64,000 nucleotides of DNA, taken from the NCBI RefSeq assembly GCF_020404765.1, contig NZ_JAIVEM010000072.1, positions 62,001 to 126,000 of the forward strand, given 5' to 3'. This DNA comes from Paenibacillus sp. BJ-4 (GTDB lineage Bacteria; Bacillota; Bacilli; Paenibacillales; Paenibacillaceae). How positions within the stretch are numbered: the stretch's first letter is position 1; each line of letters begins with the position of its first letter. The position numbers were made by a program, and so were the translations under genes. Positions 1 to 7,924 of this stretch are shown one piece after another. The notes beneath the pieces were generated by a model. That model ran no database searches and was not told the DNA's origin. It was given only the letters and a program-made list of their open reading frames with translations.

Positions 1-48
1 CTGCAACATATGATTATTAAAGTTGATGAAAATTGGGCTTATTCGTAA
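1..48 (+). CDS. Possible 3' end of a gene cut by the window edge
   Basis: Frame 1 is open from the first base to a TAA at 46-48 and would encode the last 15 residues of a protein ending in ENWAYS. Nothing in these residues identifies a family, and an open frame this short can occur by chance. It is listed only because the window edge truncates it. Confidence 0.2.
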   Translation: MQHMIIKVDENWAYS

Positions 49-311
49 ATTCAAAGATGCTTAAAGCACCACATAAGATAGTATTTAAATCCGCTCATGA
101 GAAGTAAGTGGGATTACCGAGGTCAACTCAACCCTAACATAAGATGTAATCAAATTACTGGCAGTTGCAATTCTACTATACTATACTGAAAGAGTTTACA
201 AGCCGATATTAGGAATAGGGTGTTAAGATATCTTGGACATGCTTTAGGCAAGAGATCAGGCATGTCAAATCATGAGCTGCGGCACAGGACCGTCAATAAA
301 GGAGAGCAACG
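49..311. other. Intergenic region before the first complete gene
   Basis: No ORF with a credible ribosome binding site is visible. An inverted repeat (GACATGC ... GCATGTC, about 235-267) lies shortly before the Shine-Dalgarno sequence AAAGGAGAG of the next gene and could be an operator or leader hairpin. AT-rich sequence near 175-190 could hold a promoter, but I cannot place a convincing -35/-10 pair. Confidence 0.35.
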
Positions 312-815
312 ATGTTTGTTATACGGGGAACACAAAAACTGCTGAAGGAATGGGATGCCGAACCACTTCACGTTGACATTTATCCGCCTTTAAATAGTTG
401 GCATGCCAGCTTGTTTTTACTGAATCGGAGAAAAAATATTGTGTTTATGCATGATGCATCCCGCTTGAGCATTACGCTGTTTGGGATTAAAAAATCGCAG
501 TACAAAAACCTGCCGACTCTTTTTGTCCAAGCCCTGAAGGAATTGATGATCAGCGAAGGTTTTGATGAGCAGATCGTAAAGGCATACACACAGGAAGGCG
601 AGCAGATGCTGGCTACGACGACGAACAGCTATAGTGTGATGAGAACCTTGGATGAGATTATTTTTGTCATGAAGGAATTGGATATGGAGCATGGGTGCGA
701 GCTGGAAAAAAATCAGTGGAACAACCGGATTGTGTTTAAAACGGTGCAATACCAGTATCCTGTTGATGTTTTTAAAGAAGCGTTAGAAAAGCATTATAAG
801 CTAGAAAGTGTTTGA
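312..815 (+). CDS. DUF6933-like protein
   Basis: This 167-residue soluble protein starts at ATG after AAAGGAGAG with good spacing. The opening MFVIRGTQKLL, the segment WHASLFLLNRRKNIVFMHD and the later helical part resemble the DUF6933 family of small uncharacterised proteins found in Firmicutes. No catalytic motif, signal peptide or membrane segment is visible. It stands alone between an intergenic region and a separately started small membrane-protein gene, so context gives no role. Family assignment is from memory of the N-terminal pattern and is moderately sure; function is unknown. Confidence 0.6.
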   Translation: MFVIRGTQKLLKEWDAEPLHVDIYPPLNSWHASLFLLNRRKNIVFMHDASRLSITLFGIKKSQYKNLPTLFVQALKELMISEGFDEQIVKAYTQEGEQMLATTTNSYSVMRTLDEIIFVMKELDMEHGCELEKNQWNNRIVFKTVQYQYPVDVFKEALEKHYKLESV

Positions 816-920
816 GTGAATTGCTATTTTAGGCAAAAAATAAGTTCCACTTATTCCCTCTATGTTATATAATCTACTGTAGTTCCAAAAGACTATATAT
901 AGAGAGAGGTAAGGGGTAAT

Positions 921-1229
921 ATGAAAATTAAATTAAGAAATAAAACGGGAATGATCAAGGAGCGCAAAGTGGGTTTTTCATGGACCACGCTCTTTTTCGG
1001 TTTTTTCCCTGCGCTGTTTAGAGGGGATTGGAAGTGGGCTGTTATTATTTTTCTGGTATCGATCCTTACGAGCGGGGCGTCCAGCTTTGTATTTTGCTTC
1101 ATATATAACCGCTTACATATTAATGATCTGCTGACCCAGGGCTATGGCCCTGCGACCAAGAAAGCCCAAGCTGTCCTGATTTCCAAAGGATTTATTGCCG
1201 AAAATTACGCTGCTAACGCTGCAGGTTAA
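921..1229 (+). CDS. Small membrane protein, DUF2628/HrgC-like
   Basis: The protein has 102 residues and starts after AGAGGTAAGGGG. The N-terminal part is basic (KIKLRNKTGMIKERKVGFS), followed by one or two hydrophobic segments around residues 22-57 (WTTLFFGFFPALFRGDWKW and the next stretch) and a hydrophilic tail. The order 'basic start, SWTTLFFGFFPALFRGDW, second helix' is typical of small DUF2628-like inner-membrane proteins sometimes called HrgC-like. No enzymatic function can be claimed. The gene is monocistronic and is followed by an intrinsic terminator at about 1262-1307. Confidence 0.55.
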   Translation: MKIKLRNKTGMIKERKVGFSWTTLFFGFFPALFRGDWKWAVIIFLVSILTSGASSFVFCFIYNRLHINDLLTQGYGPATKKAQAVLISKGFIAENYAANAAG

Positions 1230-1261
1230 TGTAAGAGCCAGTCATTAAACGACACATGCCC

Positions 1262-1307
1262 AAAGAGTATCCACCAAAGTCTATGTGACGGGGGATGCTC
1301 TTTTTTT
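1262..1307 (+). terminator. Intrinsic terminator after the small membrane-protein gene
   Basis: AAAGAGTATCC and GGGGATGCTCTTT can pair around a loop, followed by a run of seven T. It separates the small membrane-protein gene from fhs. Confidence 0.6.
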
Positions 1308-1438
1308 ATAGCTCACATGATGATAACGCTTGCGATGAGATGAATCATAGCGCAATAAACGGCACACTTTGGTAGAATAACATATAGAGTGTTTGACACC
1401 ATGGGTCTGACCTAAAAATGGGGGGTACATAACGAGGA

Positions 1439-3070
1439 ATGAAGAGGATTATTGATGTAGCCAAGGAAGCGGGAATTGAAGAAGAACATCTAGAGACGTA
1501 TGGAAAATATAAAGCAAAGCTGAATCCGTCCCTGTGGGAGCAGTTGAAGGATCGTCCGAATGGAAAGCTGGTACTGGTTACGGCGATGAATCCGACGCCG
1601 GCGGGGGAAGGAAAAACACTAACAACCATTGGACTGTCACAGGCGCTGAATGCGCTGGGTCACAAAACCGTTGCTGCGCTGCGTGAGCCGTCCCTTGGGC
1701 CCTGCTTTGGTATGAAAGGGGGAGCCACTGGGGGAGGACAGGCCCAGATTGTTCCTGCAGAAGACATTAATCTGCATTTTACGGGTGATATACACGCGAT
1801 TTCGGCAGCACATAATTTGCTGGCAGCGATGATTGATAACCATTTGTTTCATGGAAATGCTTTGCGTCTGAAGCCGGAACGGATCGTGTGGAAACGGGCT
1901 GTAGATATGAATGACCGGAGCTTGCGAAGTATTGTGACCGGATTGGGCACGGGTAATGGAGCGGTGAGAGAAAGTGGCTTTCTGATTACCTCGGCCTCGG
2001 AAGTCATGGCGGTACTATGCTTAAGTGAAAATATGGACGATCTAAAAGTGCGATTGGGTCGGATGGTGATTGGATATAACGAGGCGGGTGAAGCGGTAAC
2101 AGCAGAGCAGCTACACGCGGTGGAGGGCATGGCTGTGCTGCTTCGGGAAGCATTGAAGCCCAATCTGGTACAAACGTTGGAGGGAACTCCAGTCATTGTG
2201 CATGGTGGACCTTTTGCGAATATTGCACATGGATGCAGCAGTCTGATCGGAACGAAGCTGGCGTTGAAGCTGGGAGAGGTAGTCGTCACGGAGGCCGGAT
2301 TCGGGGCTGAGCTGGGGGCAGAAAAGTTTTTTGACATCAAGTGCCGCCAGTCCGGGTTGCAGCCAGATGCGGCTGTATTGGTCGTCACCGCGAAAGCACT
2401 GAAATATAACGGCGGAGTCTCTAAAAATGAGCTGGATGCGGAAAATCTGGAGCAATTACAGCTTGGTTTAGCTAATATGAACCGGCATGTACGGAATTTG
2501 CAAAAGTTTGGCGTGCCTGTACTGGTAGCGATTAACCATTTTGTGACAGATAGCGAAGCTGAGCTGGAACTGATTCTAGCGGAATGCCGCAGGCTGGGTG
2601 TACCCGCTGAGCTGTCGCAGGTATGGGCGCAGGGAAGCCGCGGGGGAGAACGCTTGGCTCAAAGCCTGCTAAATCTGCTCCAGGAGGACAAAGCCCGCTT
2701 TGCACCTTTGTATGATGCTGCACTTGATTTGCCGACGAAAATTGGCATGATTGCGAAGGAGATTTATGGGGCGGCAGAAGTAGTGTATACTCCGGCGGCT
2801 AAACGAGCGTTGTCCGGTATGGAGCAGCTTGGCTTTGGACAACTGCCTGTGTGTATGGCCAAAACACCCTATTCTTTTTCAGATCAACCGTCTTTGTTAG
2901 GAGCCCCGGAGGGCTTTACGATTCACGTGTCCAGGGCTTCTTTATCCGCAGGCGCAGGCTTTGTAGTGGTGGAAACGGGCAATACCATGACGATGCCTGG
3001 ACTGCCTAAATCCCCGGCCGCCGAGCATATGTCGCTGGAGGCCGATGGAAGCATTCAGGGCCTGATGTAG
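1439..3070 (+). CDS. fhs: Formate--tetrahydrofolate ligase
   Basis: Catalyses ATP-dependent joining of formate to tetrahydrofolate to give 10-formyl-THF for purine and formyl-Met-tRNA synthesis. The 543-residue protein is close to the usual length (about 555). The P-loop TPAGEGKTLTT lies at residues 53-63, followed by the family signatures REPSLGPCFGMKGGATGGG and AEDINLHFTGD, and it ends in the expected MTMPGLPKSPAAE region. The ATG follows AACGAGGA very closely; a GGGGGG run 12 bases upstream may contribute. Its metabolic counterpart purU (10-formyl-THF hydrolase) lies 48 kb downstream in the same window. Single-gene unit. Confidence 0.95.
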   Translation: MKRIIDVAKEAGIEEEHLETYGKYKAKLNPSLWEQLKDRPNGKLVLVTAMNPTPAGEGKTLTTIGLSQALNALGHKTVAALREPSLGPCFGMKGGATGGGQAQIVPAEDINLHFTGDIHAISAAHNLLAAMIDNHLFHGNALRLKPERIVWKRAVDMNDRSLRSIVTGLGTGNGAVRESGFLITSASEVMAVLCLSENMDDLKVRLGRMVIGYNEAGEAVTAEQLHAVEGMAVLLREALKPNLVQTLEGTPVIVHGGPFANIAHGCSSLIGTKLALKLGEVVVTEAGFGAELGAEKFFDIKCRQSGLQPDAAVLVVTAKALKYNGGVSKNELDAENLEQLQLGLANMNRHVRNLQKFGVPVLVAINHFVTDSEAELELILAECRRLGVPAELSQVWAQGSRGGERLAQSLLNLLQEDKARFAPLYDAALDLPTKIGMIAKEIYGAAEVVYTPAAKRALSGMEQLGFGQLPVCMAKTPYSFSDQPSLLGAPEGFTIHVSRASLSAGAGFVVVETGNTMTMPGLPKSPAAEHMSLEADGSIQGLM

Positions 3071-3097
3071 TATTTTTTTTCGGAAAATACGACCATC

Positions 3098-3693
3098 TTA
3101 TAATGACGCACCAAGCAGCTTGGGCAGAGCGGTGAGCAGCTTTTGCCGGGTCATGGCATCGCTCCAGTTCCAGCGGTCTGCATCTACGAAGTCTACCCGG
3201 CCTTGACGCCCACGGAGCAGGGAATATTAAGTGCGTACTGCCGCTGGGGAATCCCGGTCATCTGCCTAAAGCGGCGGTTAAAATAATATTCGTCAGAGAA
3301 GCCAACCTGACGGGCGATTTCACGTAAAGGCCGTTTGCATTCCAGCAGTAGCCGCTTGGCATGATCCAAGCGCAGCTCAGTGAGGTAATGCAGCGGCTTT
3401 TTGCCTGCTCGGCAAGCTGCTTGACGGTAATAGGCTTTTCATAGTGATCTTCCATATATGTAATGGTGCCTTCGATGGATGCTGGCAATGCATTATAGAG
3501 CTCTCTTTATTCTTTGCACGTTACTGCTCTGGGCCTATGTCCACCATACCTGTCCCGCTGATGAACATAAGCAGGCAGTGAGTTGAAATTGGATATGAGG
3601 AAGCTACAGGCTTGCCGACCAGCTCAATCCCCTTAAAATGAAAAAGCAGCGAGCTGGACGGGGGAGGGATGGGGACGACGAGGACTGATTCAC
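3098..3693 (-). pseudogene. Decayed AraC-family regulator of the Btr/siderophore-sensing type
   Basis: Reading the minus strand in several frames recovers one regulator in order. A GTG start at 3693 lies behind AAAGGAGCG. An N-terminal sensor fragment follows (LLFHFKGIELVGKPVASSYP, then MFISGTGMVDIGPEQ). Next come the AraC helix-turn-helix pieces (EGTITYMEDHYEKPITVKQLAEQA, then HYLTELRLDHAKRLLLECKRPLREIARQVGFSDEYYFNRRFRQMTGI, each in its own frame) and the tail MTRQKLLTALPKLLG. Frameshifts and internal stops break the gene at several places and the middle is shortened. Regulators of this form with a binding-protein-like tail usually control ferric-siderophore uptake genes; none remain here. 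A Fur-box-like site lies just upstream. Confidence 0.75.
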
Positions 3694-3712
3694 GGTGTAA
3701 CGCTCCTTTTAT

Positions 3713-3727
3713 TGAGAATGGTTATCA
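3713..3727 (-). promoter_or_regulatory. Fur-box-like operator upstream of the decayed AraC gene
   Basis: TGAGAATGGTTATCA is a 7-1-7 inverted repeat close to the Bacillus Fur consensus TGATAATNATTATCA (two mismatches). It lies 20 bases before the GTG of the decayed regulator and fits an iron-repressed promoter. Confidence 0.6.
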
Positions 3728-3760
3728 TATGAACCTAAGTATACCTTCTCTCGGTTCAAC

Positions 3761-3797
3761 AAAAAAAGAAGCCTATCAACAAGTATCGATAAGCTTT
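3761..3797 (-). terminator. Minus-strand intrinsic terminator in the eroded region
   Basis: On the minus strand, AAGCTTATC and GATAGGCTT flank a short loop and are followed by CTTTTTTT. It would end a minus-strand transcript that passes the second Fur-like box, although no intact gene remains there. Confidence 0.5.
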
Positions 3798-3877
3798 TCC
3801 AAACTTATTTTATGAATTTGGGCAATGTATTGATCATGGCAACCTCCATATCATTGATGGATTCATCATTTTGTAAA

Positions 3878-3892
3878 TGAGAATTATTATCA
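3878..3892. promoter_or_regulatory. Second Fur-box-like site
   Basis: TGAGAATTATTATCA differs from the Fur 7-1-7 consensus at a single position. It is 165 bp from the first Fur-like box. The minus-strand sequence around it contains short broken ORFs, one with a hydrophobic stretch (SLIIALVIIILIYK), so the gene it once controlled may be lost. Confidence 0.55.
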
Positions 3893-4075
3893 CAAGAGCA
3901 ATAATAAGCGATGCACCCTCAACACTCAATGGATAAACTTGGTCAACGAATGTGATTTTGTACAAAATAAGCCATAGATTGCTTCAAGCTTGTCATGCCA
4001 TTCTGCATAAATCGAACAAGTCCTTCATAGACATGTACTAATTCATTTAAAACATGTGCTGAAGGGGTTGATGAC

Positions 4076-5347
4076 ATGCGCCGGATTTCATGGATGCTTG
4101 CCATGGTCATGTGTGTAACGCTGCTGCTGGCCGGGTGCGGCAAGAAGAGCGCGGACGATGTGGTTAAAGATTTGAGTGACGTGGTGAGCGACCTGAACAG
4201 CTACCACGGTACAGCTTTGATGACGCTGCATACCGGCGACACGCCGCAGGAATACAAGGTGGATATTTCCTACCGCAAGCCGTCCTATTACCGAATTGCC
4301 ATGACGAACGAGAAAAAGGATGTTACGCAAATTGTGCTGCGTAATGACGAGGGCGTATTTGTATTAACGCCCAGCCTGAACAAAAGCTTCCGCTTTAAAA
4401 GCGACTGGCCGAACAACCAAGGCCAAGTATATTTATATGAAACGCTGGTTCGTAGCATTATCGGAGATGCCTCACGTCAACTGGCTACCGACGATAAATC
4501 CTATGTGTTTGATGTGGCGGCGAATTACAACAGCCACGCGCTGGTCAGACAAAAGATATGGCTGTCCAAAAGCAACTATGCACCCACTCAGGTACAGGTT
4601 TCTGATGCAAACGCCAAGGTGGTCGTTGATCTGAAATTTGATCAATTTGCGTTTGATACGAAATTCGACAAGGACTCTTTTGATATGGAGCGCAATATGG
4701 CCTCGGGTAAAGCAAGTACGAGGAATGAAGGGGCGCCATCTTCCGGAGCAGTGGATTCCAGCGGTCAGCTTGATCCTAGCGGTGTGGTGGATGGGGCGAC
4801 TGGCGTGAAATCCAGCGAACCTGGACAAGAGCAGGGAACTGCAGGAGATGCAACCCGGCAGCAGTCTGGGGAAGCGAAGGTGGATGGAGCTGACACAGGA
4901 AATACTCCAAAACCGGATACAGCAGCCAGCACGGAGCAACAAAATCCAGAAGCATCTAATGCAGCAACCGGAACATCGGCGGGCACGGATGCTGCAGAAG
5001 CTATGATGGGTGAGTTTGGATTGATCGAACCGTCCTACACGCCAGCCGGGGTGCAAATCAAGGATACGCCGGAGCTGGAGGAAAACGGTACACATGCGGT
5101 AATGCTGCGGTATAGCGGAACGTATAACTATACGATTGTGGAGGCACGTCCGAAAGATCGGGCGGTCGCTCTGACCGCAGGTGAACTGGTTGATATTGGA
5201 GGAAGCTTTGCCGTACTGACAGGAAGTGAACAGCAAACCCTGACCTGGATGAATGATGGAATCGAGTTCCGAATCACCAGTGCTGACCTGCCTGTGAGCG
5301 AAATGATACAAATTGCCGCTTCTATACAGGATCAATCGGGTAAATAA
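4076..5347 (+). CDS. LolA-like outer-leaflet lipoprotein, YdcC family
   Basis: The 423-residue predicted lipoprotein starts after GAAGGGG. The signal peptide has the lipobox LLAGC with Cys21. Residues 25-205 match the LolA/LppX-like beta fold seen in Bacillus YdcC (SYHGTALMTLHTGD, YRKPSYYRIAMTN, LNKSFRFKSDWPNNQ). Residues about 212-308 are a Ser/Thr/Gly/Ala/Gln-rich low-complexity linker, and a second ordered part follows (MMGEFGLIEPSYTPAGVQI). Position immediately before alr is the same as ydcC in B. subtilis, where the gene is sporulation-associated; that role here is inferred from synteny. The long linker makes it larger than a simple YdcC. Confidence 0.8.
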   Translation: MRRISWMLAMVMCVTLLLAGCGKKSADDVVKDLSDVVSDLNSYHGTALMTLHTGDTPQEYKVDISYRKPSYYRIAMTNEKKDVTQIVLRNDEGVFVLTPSLNKSFRFKSDWPNNQGQVYLYETLVRSIIGDASRQLATDDKSYVFDVAANYNSHALVRQKIWLSKSNYAPTQVQVSDANAKVVVDLKFDQFAFDTKFDKDSFDMERNMASGKASTRNEGAPSSGAVDSSGQLDPSGVVDGATGVKSSEPGQEQGTAGDATRQQSGEAKVDGADTGNTPKPDTAASTEQQNPEASNAATGTSAGTDAAEAMMGEFGLIEPSYTPAGVQIKDTPELEENGTHAVMLRYSGTYNYTIVEARPKDRAVALTAGELVDIGGSFAVLTGSEQQTLTWMNDGIEFRITSADLPVSEMIQIAASIQDQSGK

Positions 5348-5355
5348 AACCTTAT

Positions 5356-5416
5356 AAGACGGATGCAGACGGTCTAGAGTGTAAAATGCTCTGCTGCCGC
5401 CCGTATCCGTCTTTTG
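5356..5416 (+). terminator. Intrinsic terminator after the ydcC-like gene
   Basis: AAGACGGAT and ATCCGTCTT form a perfect 9-bp stem, with a further ACGG/CCG pairing inside, followed by TTTG. It separates the lipoprotein gene from alr. Confidence 0.7.
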
Positions 5417-5523
5417 TTCATTCGCGGTCTAAGATGTGCATCGCTTGTATATCCTGTTCTATTGTAGAGATGGTAGAGGAGGCTGGCAAAGCCCCCTGCC
5501 ATTGACAGCCACGTTTCTGAACA

Positions 5524-5579
5524 TTACCATTAACCTTTAGGAATAAGGACTTTGCAACATTCCGAATGGTAAAAGGTTA
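5524..5579 (+). promoter_or_regulatory. Leader with two competing perfect pairings upstream of alr
   Basis: TTACCATT (5524-5531) is the exact reverse complement of AATGGTAA (5565-5572), and TAACCTTT (5531-5538) is the exact reverse complement of AAAGGTTA (5572-5579). GGAAT (5540-5544) pairs with ATTCC (5559-5563) inside both. The two 8-bp stems overlap by one base on each side and cross, so they are alternatives or a pseudoknot. The element ends 36 bases before the alr start. It matches no riboswitch class I recognise. Confidence 0.4.
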
Positions 5580-5615
5580 TGTTACAGGCTAACAATTGAA
5601 GAAGGTGACTGGATA

Positions 5616-6812
5616 TTGCAAGCACAATACAGATCGACCCGGGCCGAAATCAACCTGGATCACCTTGGCGCCAACTATGAAGCTTTTCGCAAGGCATTGC
5701 CAGCGGATAAGCTGCTGCTGGTCTGTGTCAAGGCTAACGCCTATGGACACGGTGCCGTAGAAATTTCAAAGGAATTGGAACGTCTGGGTGTGGATTATTT
5801 GAGCGTCGCTTTTTTGGACGAGGCTTTGGAGCTTCGTCATGCGGGGATTGAACTGCCAATCCTTGTACTCGGCTATACCCCATCAGAAGCTGTACAAACG
5901 GCATGGGAGCATGACATTTCACTGACGGTGTTCAGTGAGGAAGTGCTGGAAGGTATCCGCCGATTGGACCGCAAAGGAAGCGAACGCAAGCTGAAGGTGC
6001 ACATCAAAATAGACAGCGGCATGGGAAGACTCGGGCTACTGCCCGGGGAAACGGCTATTGCCTTTGTGCAGCAGGCCGGGCAGTTAGAGCAGGTGCTGCT
6101 GGAAGGCATGTACACCCATTTTGCCCGCGCGGATGAAGAAGACAAAAGCTATACACTGTTACAATATGATCGGTTTCGGGGCGTGGTGGAAGCGCTAAGG
6201 GAACATGGTATTACCATTCCCATTATACATACGGGCAACAGCGCGGCCACCATTGATACTCCTTCGCTTTCCCCTAACTTGGTACGAATTGGCATCAGTA
6301 TATACGGACTGTATCCGTCTGATGAGGTAAACCGGCAGACTATTGAACTGTTGCCTGTGTTGTCGTTGAAGACGGTGGTGGTTTATACCAAGACGCTTCC
6401 TCCGGGCTGGGGGATTAGCTATGGCACCCGGTATGTGACCTCCAGTGAAGAGCGGATCGGTACCTTGCCGATCGGCTACGCGGATGGATACTCCCGTATG
6501 CTGAGTGGGAAAGTCGATGTGTTGATACGCGGTCGCCGCGTCCCGGTACTCGGTACGATATGCATGGACCAGTGTATGGTTTCCTTACAATCTTTCGCAG
6601 AGGATGCGGAAGAAATTCAAACCGGCGAAGAGGTTGTTCTCATCGGTCAGCAGTCCGGCGAAGCTATTGCGGCGGATGAGCTGGCATCCAAGCTTGGTAC
6701 GATCCACTATGAGGTGATCTGCATGATCGCAGGCAGGGTACCGCGTGTATATACACGAGGCAATGTTCCTGTTGTTCGAGTGAATTCGCTTCTTCCTACC
6801 CGCTGGAATTAA
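5616..6812 (+). CDS. alr: Alanine racemase
   Basis: PLP-dependent enzyme that interconverts L- and D-alanine for peptidoglycan. The 398 residues are of usual length. The PLP lysine is Lys39 in VCVKANAYGHG, and the second catalytic base is the Tyr in WGISYGTRY near residue 268. IDSGMGRLG, YTHFARADE and GTICMDQCMV are family signatures. The start is taken as TTG at 5616 because GAAGGTGA precedes it at good spacing and the alignment begins at RSTRAEINLDHL. It sits between ydcC and ndoAI as in Bacillus, but with a 270-bp gap on each side, so it may have its own promoter and leader. Confidence 0.95.
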   Translation: MQAQYRSTRAEINLDHLGANYEAFRKALPADKLLLVCVKANAYGHGAVEISKELERLGVDYLSVAFLDEALELRHAGIELPILVLGYTPSEAVQTAWEHDISLTVFSEEVLEGIRRLDRKGSERKLKVHIKIDSGMGRLGLLPGETAIAFVQQAGQLEQVLLEGMYTHFARADEEDKSYTLLQYDRFRGVVEALREHGITIPIIHTGNSAATIDTPSLSPNLVRIGISIYGLYPSDEVNRQTIELLPVLSLKTVVVYTKTLPPGWGISYGTRYVTSSEERIGTLPIGYADGYSRMLSGKVDVLIRGRRVPVLGTICMDQCMVSLQSFAEDAEEIQTGEEVVLIGQQSGEAIAADELASKLGTIHYEVICMIAGRVPRVYTRGNVPVVRVNSLLPTRWN

Positions 6813-6998
6813 TTTCATAACGCAAATTACCGGATAAAAGCAGGAGTTTTCGCACAACGTCCCGAAATATGTACACAAGGAAAGAAAAGAGGGCTATAGC
6901 TGTCAAAAAACGCACCAGGCTCCGCTGACACTTGTATTTCGGGGATCAAACGCCTGTACGAAAGCGAACTGTGTAGTTTATAATGGAATGCAGCATAG

Positions 6999-7016
6999 AT
7001 GATATACGAATATCAT
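6999..7016. promoter_or_regulatory. Inverted repeat upstream of the ndoAI-ndoA promoter
   Basis: ATGATAT-ACGA-ATATCAT is a perfect 7-bp inverted repeat with a 4-nt spacer, ending 21 bp before the proposed -35 box. Ribbon-helix-helix antitoxins commonly autoregulate by binding such dyads. Assignment to this operon is by position only. Confidence 0.35.
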
Positions 7017-7037
7017 ATACATTCTCTTGTGTTCCGT

Positions 7038-7068
7038 TTGAATAAATTACCGGGAATAACGTTATAAT
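7038..7068 (+). promoter_or_regulatory. Probable SigA promoter of ndoAI-ndoA
   Basis: TTGAAT (7038-7043) and TATAAT (7063-7068) are separated by 19 bp. The -10 box is perfect and lies 27 bases before the ndoAI start codon; the spacer is slightly long. Confidence 0.5.
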
Positions 7069-7094
7069 GGTACAATGGCGACAAGGTTTTGGGG

Positions 7095-7388
7095 GTGGAA
7101 GAGAAGTTGGCCAATTTGCAGAACACCAAAAGAATAATGATCAGTTTGCCAGATCATCTCTTGCAGGAAGTGGACGGGATCGTAGCTATGGAAAATTCCA
7201 ACCGCAGTGAATTTATTAGGCAGGCTATGAAGCTGTATGTAGGCGAACGTAAAAAACGTTACATTCGTGAAGCAATGCAGCGTGGATACATGGAAATGGC
7301 TAAAATTAACTTGACCATGGCATCCGAAGCCTTTCATGCGGAGGAAGATGCAAACAGCACCTTGGGCCGTACAGTTAGCGGGGTGTAA
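7095..7388 (+). CDS. ndoAI: Antitoxin EndoAI (MazE-type, ribbon-helix-helix)
   Basis: The 97-residue antitoxin neutralises the adjacent RNase toxin. The N-terminal part KRIMISLPDHLLQEVDG is a ribbon-helix-helix DNA-binding segment, and the C-terminal RGYMEMAKINL...SEAFHAEE matches the toxin-wrapping tail of Bacillus EndoAI. GTG at 7095 is chosen because AAGG lies 8 bases upstream; TTG at 7089 is in frame but too close to that site. It ends 6 bp before ndoA, so the pair is one operon. Confidence 0.9.
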   Translation: MEEKLANLQNTKRIMISLPDHLLQEVDGIVAMENSNRSEFIRQAMKLYVGERKKRYIREAMQRGYMEMAKINLTMASEAFHAEEDANSTLGRTVSGV

Positions 7389-7394
7389 TCCATA

Positions 7395-7745
7395 TTGATC
7401 GTAAAGCGCGGCGACGTTTTTTTTGCAGACCTTTCACCCGTAGTCGGTTCCGAGCAAGGTGGCGTCAGACCTGTGCTGATCATTCAAAATGATATCGGCA
7501 ATCGGTTCAGTCCCACCGTGATCGTGGCAGCCATCACCGCCCAGATTCAGAAGGCAAAGCTGCCCACACATGTGGAAATCGACGCGGCCACGCATGGCTT
7601 TGATCGCGATTCTGTCGTTCTTCTGGAGCAAATTCGTACGATCGACAAGCAAAGGCTTACCGACAAAATCACCCATTTGGATGAAGAAACCATGCGCAAA
7701 GTGAGCGATTCGCTACAAATCAGTCTTGGTTTGATTGATTTTTAG
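7395..7745 (+). CDS. ndoA: Endoribonuclease toxin EndoA (MazF/PemK family)
   Basis: The 116-residue toxin has exactly the length of B. subtilis EndoA, which cuts single-stranded RNA at UACAU-type sites. The signature [20 protein letters not shown] is at the N-terminus, followed by [17 protein letters not shown] and the [19 protein letters not shown] segment typical of the family. The TTG start follows the antitoxin stop directly. The ydcC-alr-ndoAI-ndoA-tex order supports the chromosomal, housekeeping EndoA rather than a mobile MazF. Confidence 0.95.
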   Translation: MIVKRGDVFFADLSPVVGSEQGGVRPVLIIQNDIGNRFSPTVIVAAITAQIQKAKLPTHVEIDAATHGFDRDSVVLLEQIRTIDKQRLTDKITHLDEETMRKVSDSLQISLGLIDF

Positions 7746-7924
7746 TATGTTGGAACGACGAGTGAAACGGGAAAAGGGCAGCGCTTGGGCGCTGTCCTTT
7801 TGCATGTCCAAGGAAAATGCAGGCAGGGCCTCGCTTTAGCGTCACCTGCTGGCGCTTTGAATCGTTTTTTGTGATAATGAAAGACATGATGTATGACAAG
7901 AGCTGTAAGGAAGAAGGGATAGGT

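Noticed and set aside
4472-5335. 287-codon minus-strand ORF opposite the ydcC-like gene
   Set aside because: It is a shadow of the lipoprotein gene, without site or family features, and the plus-strand lipobox and synteny support the other frame.
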